Shown piece after piece: positions 36,420-46,357 of a stretch of DNA of 64,000 nucleotides. This DNA is from Desulfobulbus sp. Lineage in GTDB: Bacteria > Desulfobacterota > Desulfobulbia > Desulfobulbales > Desulfobulbaceae. The translations under genes and the position numbers were made by a program. The stretch is taken from positions 28,457 through 92,456 of the forward strand of contig JAITGO010000019.1 in the NCBI GenBank assembly GCA_031280615.1, written 5' to 3'. The stretch's first letter is position 1. Every line of letters starts with the position of its first letter. The notes under the pieces are model-generated. The model was not told the origin of the DNA. It saw only the letters and a list, made by a program, of their open reading frames with translations, and made no database searches.

Positions 36420-36457
36420 ACCGGCAATTGAAGCAGGAAAACCCATGGATTGCCGGT
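36420..36457 (+). repeat. 9-bp inverted repeat in the cheY leader
   Basis: ACCGGCAAT (36420-36428) and ATTGCCGGT (36449-36456/7) form a perfect stem with a 20-base loop between the CheA-like gene and cheY. There is no T run after it, so it is not a standard terminator; it could be an operator or an mRNA processing hairpin. Confidence 0.5.
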
Positions 36458-36487
36458 GTGGTGTCGAAAGAAAAAAAGGAGAACAGA

Positions 36488-36859
36488 ATGGCGAAAAATG
36501 TACTGCTTGTCGATGATTCCAGCACCATGCGCAAGATCATTAGTCGATCGTTGCGCCAGGCCGGGCTTGATTTCGGTGAGATCTACGAAGCCGGAGACGG
36601 TCTGGAAGCGCTGGCTCTGCTGGAAAGCGAGAGCGTCGACATCGTGCTCAGCGATATCAACATGCCCAACATGAATGGAATCGAATTTTTGCGGGAAAAG
36701 GCCAACCGCCCGGCAATCAAGGATATTCCAGTGTTCATGATTTCAACGGAAACCGGCGACGATATTATCGGCGAAGCCAAGAGCCTGGGAGCTATCGGCG
36801 CCCTGAAGAAACCTTTTACTCCGGAAAAAGTCAACGAAGTGCTCGGACCGCTGATTTAA
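36488..36859 (+). CDS. cheY: CheY-type single-domain response regulator
   Basis: From the ATG at 36488 (GGAG upstream) this gives 123 residues, a lone receiver: VLLVDDSSTMRKIISRSLRQ, the phospho-acceptor Asp in VDIVLSDINMPNMNGIEFL, the Thr/Ser in VFMISTETGDD and the Lys in ALKKPFTPEKVNEVL. All the receiver catalytic residues are present. It is the probable phospho-substrate of the CheX/CheC proteins encoded next and may bind FliM. The frame extends upstream to 36428 without family similarity. Confidence 0.93.
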   Translation: MAKNVLLVDDSSTMRKIISRSLRQAGLDFGEIYEAGDGLEALALLESESVDIVLSDINMPNMNGIEFLREKANRPAIKDIPVFMISTETGDDIIGEAKSLGAIGALKKPFTPEKVNEVLGPLI

Positions 36860-36918
36860 TTCGAGGCGATCTATGCGGTGGTCATGCTTCTACCTGGACG
36901 ATTCTGGAGGGGGACAGT

Positions 36919-37386
36919 TTGAACAGCTTTACGGAACTCAGTGATAAGCTTATCGAATCGACAATCGAAATCTTCACCGGCATGGTGATGATGGATATTT
37001 CGTCGGCTGGCGAACCGGTGGAGAAAACCGGGACGTTTAAAAAATCGATCACGGGCATGGTGGGGCTTGCGGGAACCCATAAGGGCATCCTGGCCGTTCA
37101 TTTACCCAATGAAGTGGCGCTGGCGGTGACCAGCAATTTTCTGGGCGTGGACGTCGGCGAAATCAACGAAGATGTCCAAGATGCCATCGGCGAAATCGCC
37201 AACATGCTCGGGGGCAACTTGAAGACGATCCTTTCCGACCGGGGCAGGGATATTCAGCTGTCCCTGCCGTCGACCATATTCGGCGACGAATATGCCTTTT
37301 CCTCGCAGGCGGAGAGCGATCAGATCATCCTGCCGTTCCAATCCCCCAACGGCATGTTTTACGTCGAAGTCGAACTCGAACGTTAA
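36919..37386 (+). CDS. cheX: CheX-family CheY-P phosphatase (copy 1)
   Basis: 155 residues with the CheX/CheC/FliY active-site helix D-x3-E-x2-N (DAIGEIANMLGGNLK, near residue 88). CheX dephosphorylates CheY-P. The start is a TTG at 36919 with GGAGG eight bases upstream; no ATG fits as well. It follows cheY by 59 bases. It is a close relative of the next gene, with the same order of IAxxFxxMxxxDI, GLAGxxKGxLAVH and GEIANM segments, showing a tandem duplication. Confidence 0.88.
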   Translation: MNSFTELSDKLIESTIEIFTGMVMMDISSAGEPVEKTGTFKKSITGMVGLAGTHKGILAVHLPNEVALAVTSNFLGVDVGEINEDVQDAIGEIANMLGGNLKTILSDRGRDIQLSLPSTIFGDEYAFSSQAESDQIILPFQSPNGMFYVEVELER

Positions 37387-37430
37387 GCTGCCTCGACAGC
37401 CCTGTGCCAACCTTTGCCTTGGGAGATCTG

Positions 37431-37892
37431 TTGTTGGAAGTGGAACAGTTTCTCGTTGATGCCACCTTGGAGGTGTTTGCCTCCATGATTCCCCTCGATA
37501 TTGCTCCGGAGCCGGCGGGATGCGATGCGCCGGCGGTGGAGCCGGACATATCGAGCCTCATCGGCCTGGCCGGCGATCTCAAGGGGGTGCTCGCCGTTCA
37601 TTGTCCCGCGTCCGTGGCGCTCGGCGTCACCTCGGCCATGTGCGGCGGCATGGAGGTGACCGCCATGGACGAGGACGTCAAGGACGCCTTGGGCGAGATC
37701 GCCAACATGGTTGCCGGCGGTCTCAAAATCAGTTTGGCCGGCCAGGACAAAAAAATCGAATTGTCCATTGCCACCACCTGCATCGGAAAATCCATCCGTA
37801 CCGGCGGTCTTGCCGGAGCCACCCGGGCTGCGGTGGTCTTTGCCACTCCGGCGGGTCGGTTCCGTCTTGAGTTGCGTTATATTCTCGCATGA
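37431..37892 (+). CDS. CheX-family CheY-P phosphatase (copy 2)
   Basis: About 153 residues, paralogous to the preceding gene, with its own D-x3-E-x2-N helix (DALGEIANMVAGGLK). The frame opens with a GTG at 37404 without a ribosome site; the TTG codons at 37431 and 37434 lie five and eight bases after GGGAG (37421-37425) and align better with copy 1, so I place the start at 37431. The C-terminal half diverges from copy 1, which suggests different partner or substrate binding. Confidence 0.82.
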   Translation: MLEVEQFLVDATLEVFASMIPLDIAPEPAGCDAPAVEPDISSLIGLAGDLKGVLAVHCPASVALGVTSAMCGGMEVTAMDEDVKDALGEIANMVAGGLKISLAGQDKKIELSIATTCIGKSIRTGGLAGATRAAVVFATPAGRFRLELRYILA

Positions 37893-37945
37893 AAAAACAG
37901 GGTTAAGTCTTTTGGTCCGGCTGCCGAAACGTGTTTGAAGGGAAA

Positions 37946-37960
37946 TGGTGCGCGGCTTGC
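37946..37960 (+). promoter_or_regulatory. Candidate internal sigma-54 promoter before the CheC fusion gene
   Basis: TGGTGCGCGGCTTGC matches the sigma-54 consensus at 8 of 10 bases with correct spacing, in the 188-base gap before the 38081 start. Chance matches of this quality are possible in GC-rich DNA. Confidence 0.4.
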
Positions 37961-38080
37961 ATGGATGGTTGCCGTGGGCACCGGGTGCAGCCGCAGGCGG
38001 TGGCATACCGGGCTTCGCGCCCTGCCCGCGACAACTGTACACAATCCTGATTGACGGATGAATTTCGGCCTGTTTCTGCG

Positions 38081-39913
38081 ATGAAAGCCAAAGAACGCTT
38101 CGACAAAATCCTGTCCTCCTGCTGTGATCGAATCCAGGAGGAAGTCTCGGCCCTGCTCGGTAAACCGTTCAAGCTGGGAGAGCCGGAATTCCGTCACGCG
38201 AGCAAGCAAGACCTGTTTTCCGAGCCGGGCGGCAAGGAAGTGCTGATCCACGCCAGCCTGGAAGGGGAATTACAAGGCAACGGCTGCGTGCTGACCGGCA
38301 TCAGGGATGCCATTTATATCGGCGGCACGCTCATCATGCTGCCCGAATCGGAATTGGAGAATATTCTTTCCGAGGAAGATTATTCCGAGGAGTTGGAGGA
38401 CTCCTACGGCGAGGTCGCCAATATAATCTGCGGTGCCATCACCGTGATCCTGGAAGAACAGTACCTCAAAAGCGTGCGCCTGGTTCGTCGGGAGCAGGAA
38501 GTCGTGGTGCCGGTCGAGGTGGAAATCGAGTCGGAGCAACCGATCCTCGACGTCCTCTATTACCAGATGAGCGCGCCCATGCAGCTCGACGGACGCGAAC
38601 TCGGGCCCTTGCGCCTGATTTTACCCGCAGTCCCCTTTGGACTCGAGAGCTCGGCCGGTGCAAGTGCCAAGCCCGAACCCGCCGGCCAGGCGGCCACCGT
38701 GAACCGCGAAGCCAGCGCAACGGCGGAGCCGGTCGAGGTCCTTGAACGCGCCGCCGCCGAAGAAGGGGCGACAGAGGGGGACGAGGCGGTCGAAGAGCAG
38801 GCTCCGTCGGCAGCAGCAGCCCCCGCTCTCGAAGAACAGGCGGAGCGCCTGCAAGAGGTCGAGCGGCAGAAGGAGCTGGTCGACAATCTGCTGCAGGGCG
38901 GCATGGCCAAGATGTGCGAGGAGGTAAGCGCCCTGCTCGGCGGCAGCCTCAAGGTCGTGCCTGAAGGGAACGGCGTGGTTTCCAAGGGAGAATTCCTTGA
39001 GCAGGCGGGCGGTAAGCAGATCATGACCCGGATGGAGATCAGGGGCGACCACCAGGGTGAAGCCTATTTGTTTGTCGAGGACAGGACGGCGATCTACCTG
39101 GGGGGCACATTGATCATGCTGCCGGAGATCGAGCTGGAGGAAACGGTCCGCAACGAAGATTTCGGCGACGACGCCCACGATGCCTACGGTGAGGTGACCA
39201 ACATCATCGCCGGTGTCTACACCGCTCTTTTCGAGGCAAAATATTCCGGCAAGTTTGGGCTGGTCAAAACCTCGATGGAACAGGTCGTTCCGGTCAAGAT
39301 CGACCCGGATGCCGACGAGGTCTTCCCCGCCCAACCCTATTATCTTTCCACCGGCAAAATTCAGTACAACGATCGCGATCTGGGACGGTTGCAGTTGTTG
39401 ATCCCCGCCAGCGCGCTGGCCCTAGAAGATGCGCATCTGTTAAACGAGGCGATCGAATCTGCCGTCGCTCCCCGGCACGAAGCCCCGGCCACCGTGCCCG
39501 CCGGCAAGCCGGCCGCGCCCAGCCGTCTACGGGAGCAGCCCGAAGAGAGTCCCGATATCCTGCTGTTTACCGACGACGACGGAGAGGCGGAACGAATTGC
39601 CGAGATGCTCGCGGCCATGGGGTATGTCTGCCGCCTCCTGCATTTTAAGGATCCGGTGCACAGCGTCCTGACTCCGAGAGTTCGGATTGTCTTTCTGATT
39701 ATGCGGGAGGCAAGCGAGTTGGGATTCGGAGTGGCGATTAAAATCAGCAGTGCGGGCCTGCCGGTCCCCCTGGTGGCCGCCGGCCCGGCCTGGACCAGGA
39801 CTCTGGTGCTCAAGGCGGTGAAGTACGGCGCCTGCGATATCCTGATCACCCCGGCTTCGTCCGACGACATCCGGGAGAAGATCGAGGTCAATCTGGTGAA
39901 AAAGGCGGCCTGA
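38081..39913 (+). CDS. Tandem CheC/CheX-like phosphatase fused to a pseudoreceiver
   Basis: 610 residues with three parts. Residues about 1-195 and 275-460 are homologous to each other (shared EEVSALLG, IYIGGTLIMLPE and AIYLGGTLIMLPE, YGEVANII and YGEVTNII) and each keeps D-x3-E-x2-N (DSYGEVAN near 108, DAYGEVTN near 367), the CheC/CheX/FliY phosphatase signature. They are separated by an Ala/Glu-rich linker of about 75 residues. Residues about 490-605 resemble a receiver (DILLFTDDDGEAERIAEMLAAMGY), but the phospho-acceptor Asp is replaced in VRIVFLIMR and the conserved Lys-Pro by Thr-Pro (DILITPASSDD), so it should not be phosphorylated. The ATG at 38081 is preferred over a TTG at 38051, though neither has a strong ribosome site. 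It ends against the next gene, tail to tail, with no spacer. Confidence 0.75.
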   Translation: MKAKERFDKILSSCCDRIQEEVSALLGKPFKLGEPEFRHASKQDLFSEPGGKEVLIHASLEGELQGNGCVLTGIRDAIYIGGTLIMLPESELENILSEEDYSEELEDSYGEVANIICGAITVILEEQYLKSVRLVRREQEVVVPVEVEIESEQPILDVLYYQMSAPMQLDGRELGPLRLILPAVPFGLESSAGASAKPEPAGQAATVNREASATAEPVEVLERAAAEEGATEGDEAVEEQAPSAAAAPALEEQAERLQEVERQKELVDNLLQGGMAKMCEEVSALLGGSLKVVPEGNGVVSKGEFLEQAGGKQIMTRMEIRGDHQGEAYLFVEDRTAIYLGGTLIMLPEIELEETVRNEDFGDDAHDAYGEVTNIIAGVYTALFEAKYSGKFGLVKTSMEQVVPVKIDPDADEVFPAQPYYLSTGKIQYNDRDLGRLQLLIPASALALEDAHLLNEAIESAVAPRHEAPATVPAGKPAAPSRLREQPEESPDILLFTDDDGEAERIAEMLAAMGYVCRLLHFKDPVHSVLTPRVRIVFLIMREASELGFGVAIKISSAGLPVPLVAAGPAWTRTLVLKAVKYGACDILITPASSDDIREKIEVNLVKKAA

Positions 39914-41011
39914 TCACCTCAGTTCCTCTTCTTCGTCTTCCTCCCAACTGGCAAACAGTTCCTTCTTTTTGATCTTCTCCAGCAGGGTGGTCCGCTTCAG
40001 ATTCAGGAGGCGGGCCGCTTCCTTTTTGTTGCCCTGGGTCAGTTTCAAGGCCTGGACGATTAGCTGGGTCTCGAAGTCGTTCACCAAGGCGTTGAAATCG
40101 ATCCCCTGTTCCGGCCATGTTTCCGTGGGGGCGGAAGGAGGGGCGGACGACGAAAACAGCAGCAGTTGCTCGGGCCGGCCGACGTCGTCATCCAGCCACA
40201 GCTGCGAGGCGTTTTTCCCTCCCTCGCTGCCAATCGGGGCGTTGCGGTATTTCTCCGGCAGATCGTGATTGCGGACTATCGCGCCCCCGTGCAGGATGGT
40301 CATGTGTTGCACCAGGTTTTCCAGCTCCCGGACATTGCCCCGCCAAGGCAGGTTGGCGAGGGTTTGTACCGCTGCCTGCTCAAACCCCAACAGGGGGTTC
40401 TTCTTGGTTTTGCCGACGAAACGGACGAAATAGTCGATGAGCAGAGGGATGTCTTCGATCCGTTCCCGCAGGGGCGGGATGGACAGGGGGATCACGTTGA
40501 GCCGATAATACAGGTCTTCGCGGAATCTACCGTCGGCCACCATCTGTTCCAAGTTGCAGTGGGTAGCGGCAATGACCCGGACATCCACCGGGATCGGCTT
40601 CAGGCCGCCGACCGGCTCGAATTCCCGCTCCTGGAGCACGCGCAGAAGTTTTGCCTGGAGCACCGGCTTCATATCGCCGATCTCATCGAGAAAGAGAGAG
40701 CCGCCGTTGGCGTACTCAATCCGGCCGATTTTCGGGCCGGTTGCCCCGGTGAACGCCCCTTTGGTGTAGCCGAACAACTCGCTTTCCAGAAGATCGTCGG
40801 GGATGGCGGCGCAGTTGACCGGGACGAAATGATGCTCGCTTCTGGCGCTGTGGGCGTGAATCGCCTTGGCAACCAGTTCCTTGCCGGTCCCGGATTCGCC
40901 TTGGATGAGCACCGTGCTTCCTTCATCCTCGGCAAGTTTGCCGATCAGCCTGAACAGCCGTTGCATGGCGGGGCTTCGGCCGATGATTCCGTAAAATTCG
41001 TCAGAGGCCAT
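39914..41011 (-). CDS. Sigma-54 activator with AAA+ and Fis domains only (candidate flagellar regulator)
   Basis: About 365 residues. The AAA+ domain starts almost at the N terminus (GIIGRSPAMQRLFRLIGKLA): Walker [16 protein letters not shown], the sigma-54-contact GAFTGA loop (GYTKGAFTGATGPKIG), Walker [11 protein letters not shown] and the R-finger region follow. The C terminus is a Fis-type helix-turn-helix (VQALKLTQGNKKEAARLLNLKRTTLLEKIKKK). There is no receiver, PAS or GAF domain, so activity must be set by expression or by another protein such as FlhG. The ATG at 41011 is chosen; a TTG at 41050 would add 13 residues. Position between chemosensory genes and sigma-54 flagellar promoters suggests a FleQ/FlrC-like role, but this is an inference. 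Confidence 0.85.
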   Translation of the reverse strand: MASDEFYGIIGRSPAMQRLFRLIGKLAEDEGSTVLIQGESGTGKELVAKAIHAHSARSEHHFVPVNCAAIPDDLLESELFGYTKGAFTGATGPKIGRIEYANGGSLFLDEIGDMKPVLQAKLLRVLQEREFEPVGGLKPIPVDVRVIAATHCNLEQMVADGRFREDLYYRLNVIPLSIPPLRERIEDIPLLIDYFVRFVGKTKKNPLLGFEQAAVQTLANLPWRGNVRELENLVQHMTILHGGAIVRNHDLPEKYRNAPIGSEGGKNASQLWLDDDVGRPEQLLLFSSSAPPSAPTETWPEQGIDFNALVNDFETQLIVQALKLTQGNKKEAARLLNLKRTTLLEKIKKKELFASWEEDEEEELR

Positions 41012-41050
41012 GGCGTTCGTGGGGGATTTGAGCTGCAAGTTGGCTGGCAA

Positions 41051-41698
41051 TCAGGCAACCGATGCGGTGCAACAGCCGCCTGACCATTTTCGGAAGACTG
41101 GCACCCGGACGCGGAAACGTCCCGGTGGGAGTATCGGTTATCGGTTCGGTCAAGATTATGACTAGCAAAGACCAGGGTGACATCGCGGCTGCCGGTCTCC
41201 GTCCCCGATCGGTGGTCGAGACCTTGCCATCGGCCCGGTGCGGGCTAAACCAAGCGGCGAACCGGCAAGCGTCGGCAATCGTTTTTTCCGAGACATCAAG
41301 CAGTCCGCCGAGCTCGAATCCCAATGGGCCGCCTGAATCGTCTTGGGCAACAGGATGTTTGCTCCGCCGGCATTCGGTCCGACCCGAGTGGCGCTCTTGG
41401 CACCCGAAGCTGCTGGCGGCGTCGGATCTGCAGGTGGCTGGCTGGGGAAGTGCGAGCATCGTATCCCTGTTTTTTTCTTCGGTTTCCGGAAGGTTCCGTT
41501 CGAACACGAGTTCTTTTGCACCGGGCGGCAAAAGTAAGGACGGTTAAAAGTACAGTTTTTTTGCTTCCGGTACAATTTTTTGTAATGTTACCATAAGCAG
41601 ATTGAGAAAGCCAAGAAACTTTCATAAAAAAGTGTCATTATCTTGACAATAATTGCGACTTATCGGATGGGGCTGGGAATGAAACAGGGGGGAGGGGC
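41051..41698. other. Gene-free divergent region
   Basis: These 648 bases separate the minus-strand activator from the plus-strand nuclease. I find no protein with family similarity in any frame. The right part (41530-41660) is AT-rich and carries two copies of GTACARTTTTTT starting at 41550 and 41570, exactly 20 bases apart, which could be a regulator-binding site. No clear sigma-54 or sigma-28 promoter is seen. Confidence 0.5.
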
Positions 41699-42187
41699 AT
41701 GAAAAGAAGATGCGCATTGCTGCTCGGCTGCGCTTTGGTGGTGTGGGCCGTGCAGGGCGAGGCAAGGGCAGAGGTGTGGGAAGGCGTTGTCACCCGAGTG
41801 CTCGATGGCGATTCGTTCCGGATCAAGCGGGAAAACCAGCTGGTAACCATCCGGCTGTACGGCATCGACAGTCCCGAGTACGGCCAGGCCTGCTGGCGGG
41901 AGGCCAAGGAGGGCGCCACCGCCTTGTTGCTGGGCAAAAAAGTCAGGGTCGAATCGATGGCAACCGATCGATACGGCCGGACCGTGGCTCTGGTCGATTT
42001 CCGGGGACAACTGGTTAACGCGGAAATGGTCGGCCGCGGCCTGGCCTGGGTTTATCGCCATTACTGCACGGCCCAGCCGCTATGCAAGCGGTTCGACACC
42101 CTAGAGGAGGTCGCCAGAAACGAACGCCTGGGGATTTGGAAGGAAGGACGGCCGGTTCCGCCCTGGCAGTGGAAGCGCGACCAATAG
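41699..42187 (+). CDS. Secreted thermonuclease-family (SNase) nuclease
   Basis: 162 residues with a signal peptide (LLLGCALVVWAVQGEARA) and a staphylococcal nuclease fold: GVVTRVLDGDSFRIKRENQ, VTIRLYGIDSPEYGQ, the catalytic Arg/Glu region and DRYGRTVALV, then AEMVGRGLAWVYRHY. It is a single-domain, probably periplasmic or extracellular nuclease that cleaves DNA or RNA with calcium. GGAGG lies four bases before the ATG. The gene stands alone, convergent with ftsH 54 bases away. Confidence 0.92.
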   Translation: MKRRCALLLGCALVVWAVQGEARAEVWEGVVTRVLDGDSFRIKRENQLVTIRLYGIDSPEYGQACWREAKEGATALLLGKKVRVESMATDRYGRTVALVDFRGQLVNAEMVGRGLAWVYRHYCTAQPLCKRFDTLEEVARNERLGIWKEGRPVPPWQWKRDQ

Positions 42188-42241
42188 GGCGGCTTGAGGT
42201 CCGGATCGTTTCCAGCCCCATGAAACAAGTTGTACCTCGGC

Positions 42242-44041
<1,800 letters not shown>

Positions 44042-44425
44042 GGTTGTGCCTCCTGACACCCGTGGTGGAGCGTGAGCGGGCCGAAGCTTCGTTCGACCTT
44101 GGTATCCTGGCAGAAAAAATGGAACAGGGCGGGGCCGATGTTCCCTCCTGTCGCCGCACCCTTGCCGAGAAGTACCACGATCCATGGCAAAGGTAAAGCC
44201 GGGGAGCGGGCGGAAAACCCCTCTTGGACCGTCCCCTCGGAGAGGCAGGGCGAAGTCTGCTCGTTTTTCGTGAAAAACGAGGACCCGCTTGGTCGGTTGC
44301 ACGAACCGTTCCTGGAGGATGTTTGAAGTTCGATTGAATTCTTTCTGCCCAACTTTATGGTATTTTTTAGGTTTCAAGGCGCTGGTGGGCTGCAGCTGCC
44401 GGCTGCATCGGTTTTTAGAAAAGGG

Positions 44426-44499
44426 CGCATTTTGCTTCTTCGAGGCGAAAGTGATGGATCGTTTTGCGTCTTGTTGCGAGCGATTGGACGCAAAATGCG
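44426..44499. repeat. Nested inverted repeats of a GCATTTTGC-type element
   Basis: CGCATTTTGC (44426-44435) is the exact reverse complement of GCAAAATGCG (44490-44499). Between them TTTTGCGTC (44462-44470) is the exact reverse complement of GACGCAAAA (44487-44495), which overlaps the last element. The third element can therefore pair with either of the first two. The surrounding 829 bases (44042-44870) hold no gene except the promoter at 44676; 44530-44680 is strongly AT-rich. They may be repeated operator sites or alternative hairpins. Confidence 0.6.
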
Positions 44500-44675
44500 A
44501 AGTGTCGTTGCTTTGGGTTGAGTTATACGCTTTATATTCGATAAATTAGCATCATATGTGATATATCCTGGCGATTAATCGTAAATTATTATTTCAATAA
44601 TATACTATATTTTTTTAATGGGATAAAATTGATCATATAATTTCCATTTTTTCTGACAATTGACAGGATATTTTC

Positions 44676-44704
44676 TTGACAGCCGGTTCGGGGCCGGATA
44701 TTAA
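44676..44704 (+). promoter_or_regulatory. Sigma-70-type promoter of the first NrfD cassette
   Basis: A perfect TTGACA (44676-44681) is followed after 17 bases by TATTAA (44699-44704, 4 of 6). The spacer contains the dyad CCGG-TTCGGGG-CCGG, the kind of place a MerR-type regulator would bind. It lies about 165 bases before the small ORF at 44871. Confidence 0.5.
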
Positions 44705-44870
44705 GACTCAGGCAATACGGAGTCGAGCCGAAGCGGGTTCCAGGGCACAGGGCAGTGGAGGCCGGCGAGCGGGAAGTGAGTGGAAAAACCATGGGTTTGA
44801 ACCGGGCGATGGCCGCCAACCGCGCCCGGAACGAAGAAACGTTTCGGGGCACCGGGGCGCGGAGGTGGGT

Positions 44871-44987
44871 ATGGAAGCGATGCTGTTTTTCGTTATCTGG
44901 TTGGGCGGGACGTTGCTGCATACGCTGTTTGATCTGAGAATCAAGCCGGTTCTTCGGTCGGCCAGGGAAGAAAGCGACGTGCCTTGA
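44871..44987 (+). CDS. 38-residue single-pass membrane protein
   Basis: The ATG at 44871 has GGAGG five bases upstream and opens a 38-residue protein: one membrane helix (MLFFVIWLGGTLLHTLFDL) followed by a basic tail. The frame extends upstream to a TTG at 44676 that is part of the promoter -35, so the short form is chosen. It lies 95 bases before the first nrfD-like gene. The second cassette also has a small membrane protein ahead of its nrfD-like gene, at 51858. A role as a small subunit of the membrane complex is possible but unproven. Confidence 0.6.
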   Translation: MEAMLFFVIWLGGTLLHTLFDLRIKPVLRSAREESDVP

Positions 44988-45082
44988 TCGGGATTGTGTG
45001 GATAGGCCAGTTCGGCAAGCAATAACCAGCAGGGGCGACAGCGGTTGGGCGCGTTCGTCCCGGTACAGGAGGTAAAGAACTT

Positions 45083-46276
45083 ATGAATGCGATGTTAGCG
45101 AAAGTTTTGCCCCAGGAAGGCGGGCTGGAAGGCAGCCATTCGGGGCTGTACAACGGGGTGATCGGCCTGTTCGGGCTTTTTACTCTGGTGGGACTCGCCT
45201 TTGGGGTGCACGCCATGTTTATCGGCCACGAGCATGCCTATGGCGTCACCCGCGAGGTGCCGTGGGGCTTGATGCTTGCGGCCTATGTCTTTTTCGTCGT
45301 CACCTCGACCGGGCTCTGCCTGGTCTCGTCCATCGGCCATGTCTTTGGCTACGATGCCTTCAAGCCGATTGCCAAACGCTCGGTATTCCTGGCCATAGCC
45401 ACCATCGTCTCCGGTTTTCTGGTGATTTTCTTCGAGATCGAGAACCCCTGGAGAATGGCCATCTACAACGTCATCTCCCCCAACCTCAGTTCCAATATCT
45501 GGTGGATGGGCACGCTGTACGGGGCGTATCTCTTCTTCATGTTGATCGAATTCGCCCTGCTCCAGGCCGGGAGGCACAAAATCGCCGGGATGTGCGGCCT
45601 GTTGGGCGTGATTTCGGGTATCGCCGCCCACTCCAACCTCGGCGCGGTTTTCGGTCTGCTCAATGGCCGTGAATTCTGGCACGGTCCGTACATGCCGATC
45701 TACTTCATCGTTTCGGCCATGATGTCCGGTTGCGCCACGGTCATTTTCTTTCACTGGCTCGGCTACAAAATCAATGGCTGGAAAATGAGCGAACAGCTGC
45801 AGGAATCCCTCCGGTCGGTGGCCAAACTGGGAGCCCTGCTCTATCTCGTCATCATGTTTTTCACCACCTGGAAATTCATCGCCGGCCTTTCCGGACATCC
45901 GCCGGGAGAATACGAGGCCTTCATGGCGCTGCTCAACGGTCCCTATGCCCATAATTTCTGGTACGGAGAAGTGGCCATGGGACTGGCAATTCCCTTTTTG
46001 ATCATCCTCGCGGTGCGCGCCAGGAACCTGACCGCCATGGCCATCGGCTCGGCGGCAAGCATCGTGGGCATCTTCGTCATGCGTTACGATCTGGTGATCA
46101 TCGGCTTGATCATCCCGGGATTCCACGAGCTGAACATTACCGGCCTGCCCCACCTCCTGCCCTATACGCCGACGCTGCACGAGTGGATGGTGACCCTGTC
46201 CGGATTCACCTTCTGCGGCATTCTGTTCATGATGGGCGAACGACTGTTCCGCGGCCATCTGTCCGAAGATCATTGA
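45083..46276 (+). CDS. NrfD/PsrC-family membrane quinone-interacting subunit (copy 1)
   Basis: 397 residues with about ten membrane helices. It has the NrfD/PsrC/DsrP plan: an early GHEHAYGVTREVPWGLMLAAY segment, TSTGLCLVSSIGHVFG and then NPWRMAIYNVISPNLSSNIWW before the MGTLYGAYLF helix. Family members pass electrons between the menaquinone pool and a periplasmic ferredoxin or cytochrome subunit. AGGAGG lies upstream of the ATG. It is clearly paralogous to the gene at 52137. No catalytic subunit is linked to it; the ferredoxin at 49744 and cytochrome at 50532 are the nearest possible partners. Confidence 0.85.
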   Translation: MNAMLAKVLPQEGGLEGSHSGLYNGVIGLFGLFTLVGLAFGVHAMFIGHEHAYGVTREVPWGLMLAAYVFFVVTSTGLCLVSSIGHVFGYDAFKPIAKRSVFLAIATIVSGFLVIFFEIENPWRMAIYNVISPNLSSNIWWMGTLYGAYLFFMLIEFALLQAGRHKIAGMCGLLGVISGIAAHSNLGAVFGLLNGREFWHGPYMPIYFIVSAMMSGCATVIFFHWLGYKINGWKMSEQLQESLRSVAKLGALLYLVIMFFTTWKFIAGLSGHPPGEYEAFMALLNGPYAHNFWYGEVAMGLAIPFLIILAVRARNLTAMAIGSAASIVGIFVMRYDLVIIGLIIPGFHELNITGLPHLLPYTPTLHEWMVTLSGFTFCGILFMMGERLFRGHLSEDH

Positions 46277-46357
46277 TGGCAACGGTGTCCGGGAGAGGGG
46301 CGATTGGCAGCTGCTTGCCGCCCTTCCCCGGTGTCCCTCGCTGAACGGGAGGGCAGT

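Noticed and set aside
44042..44377. N-terminal extension of FtsH
   Set aside because: The extra 112 residues have no membrane or FtsH character, while the ATG at 44041 has AGGAGG in front and starts right at the first membrane helix.
44676..44870. Longer form of the 38-residue protein starting with TTG at 44676
   Set aside because: The TTG is the first codon of the promoter -35 element, so the longer form could not be made from that transcript.
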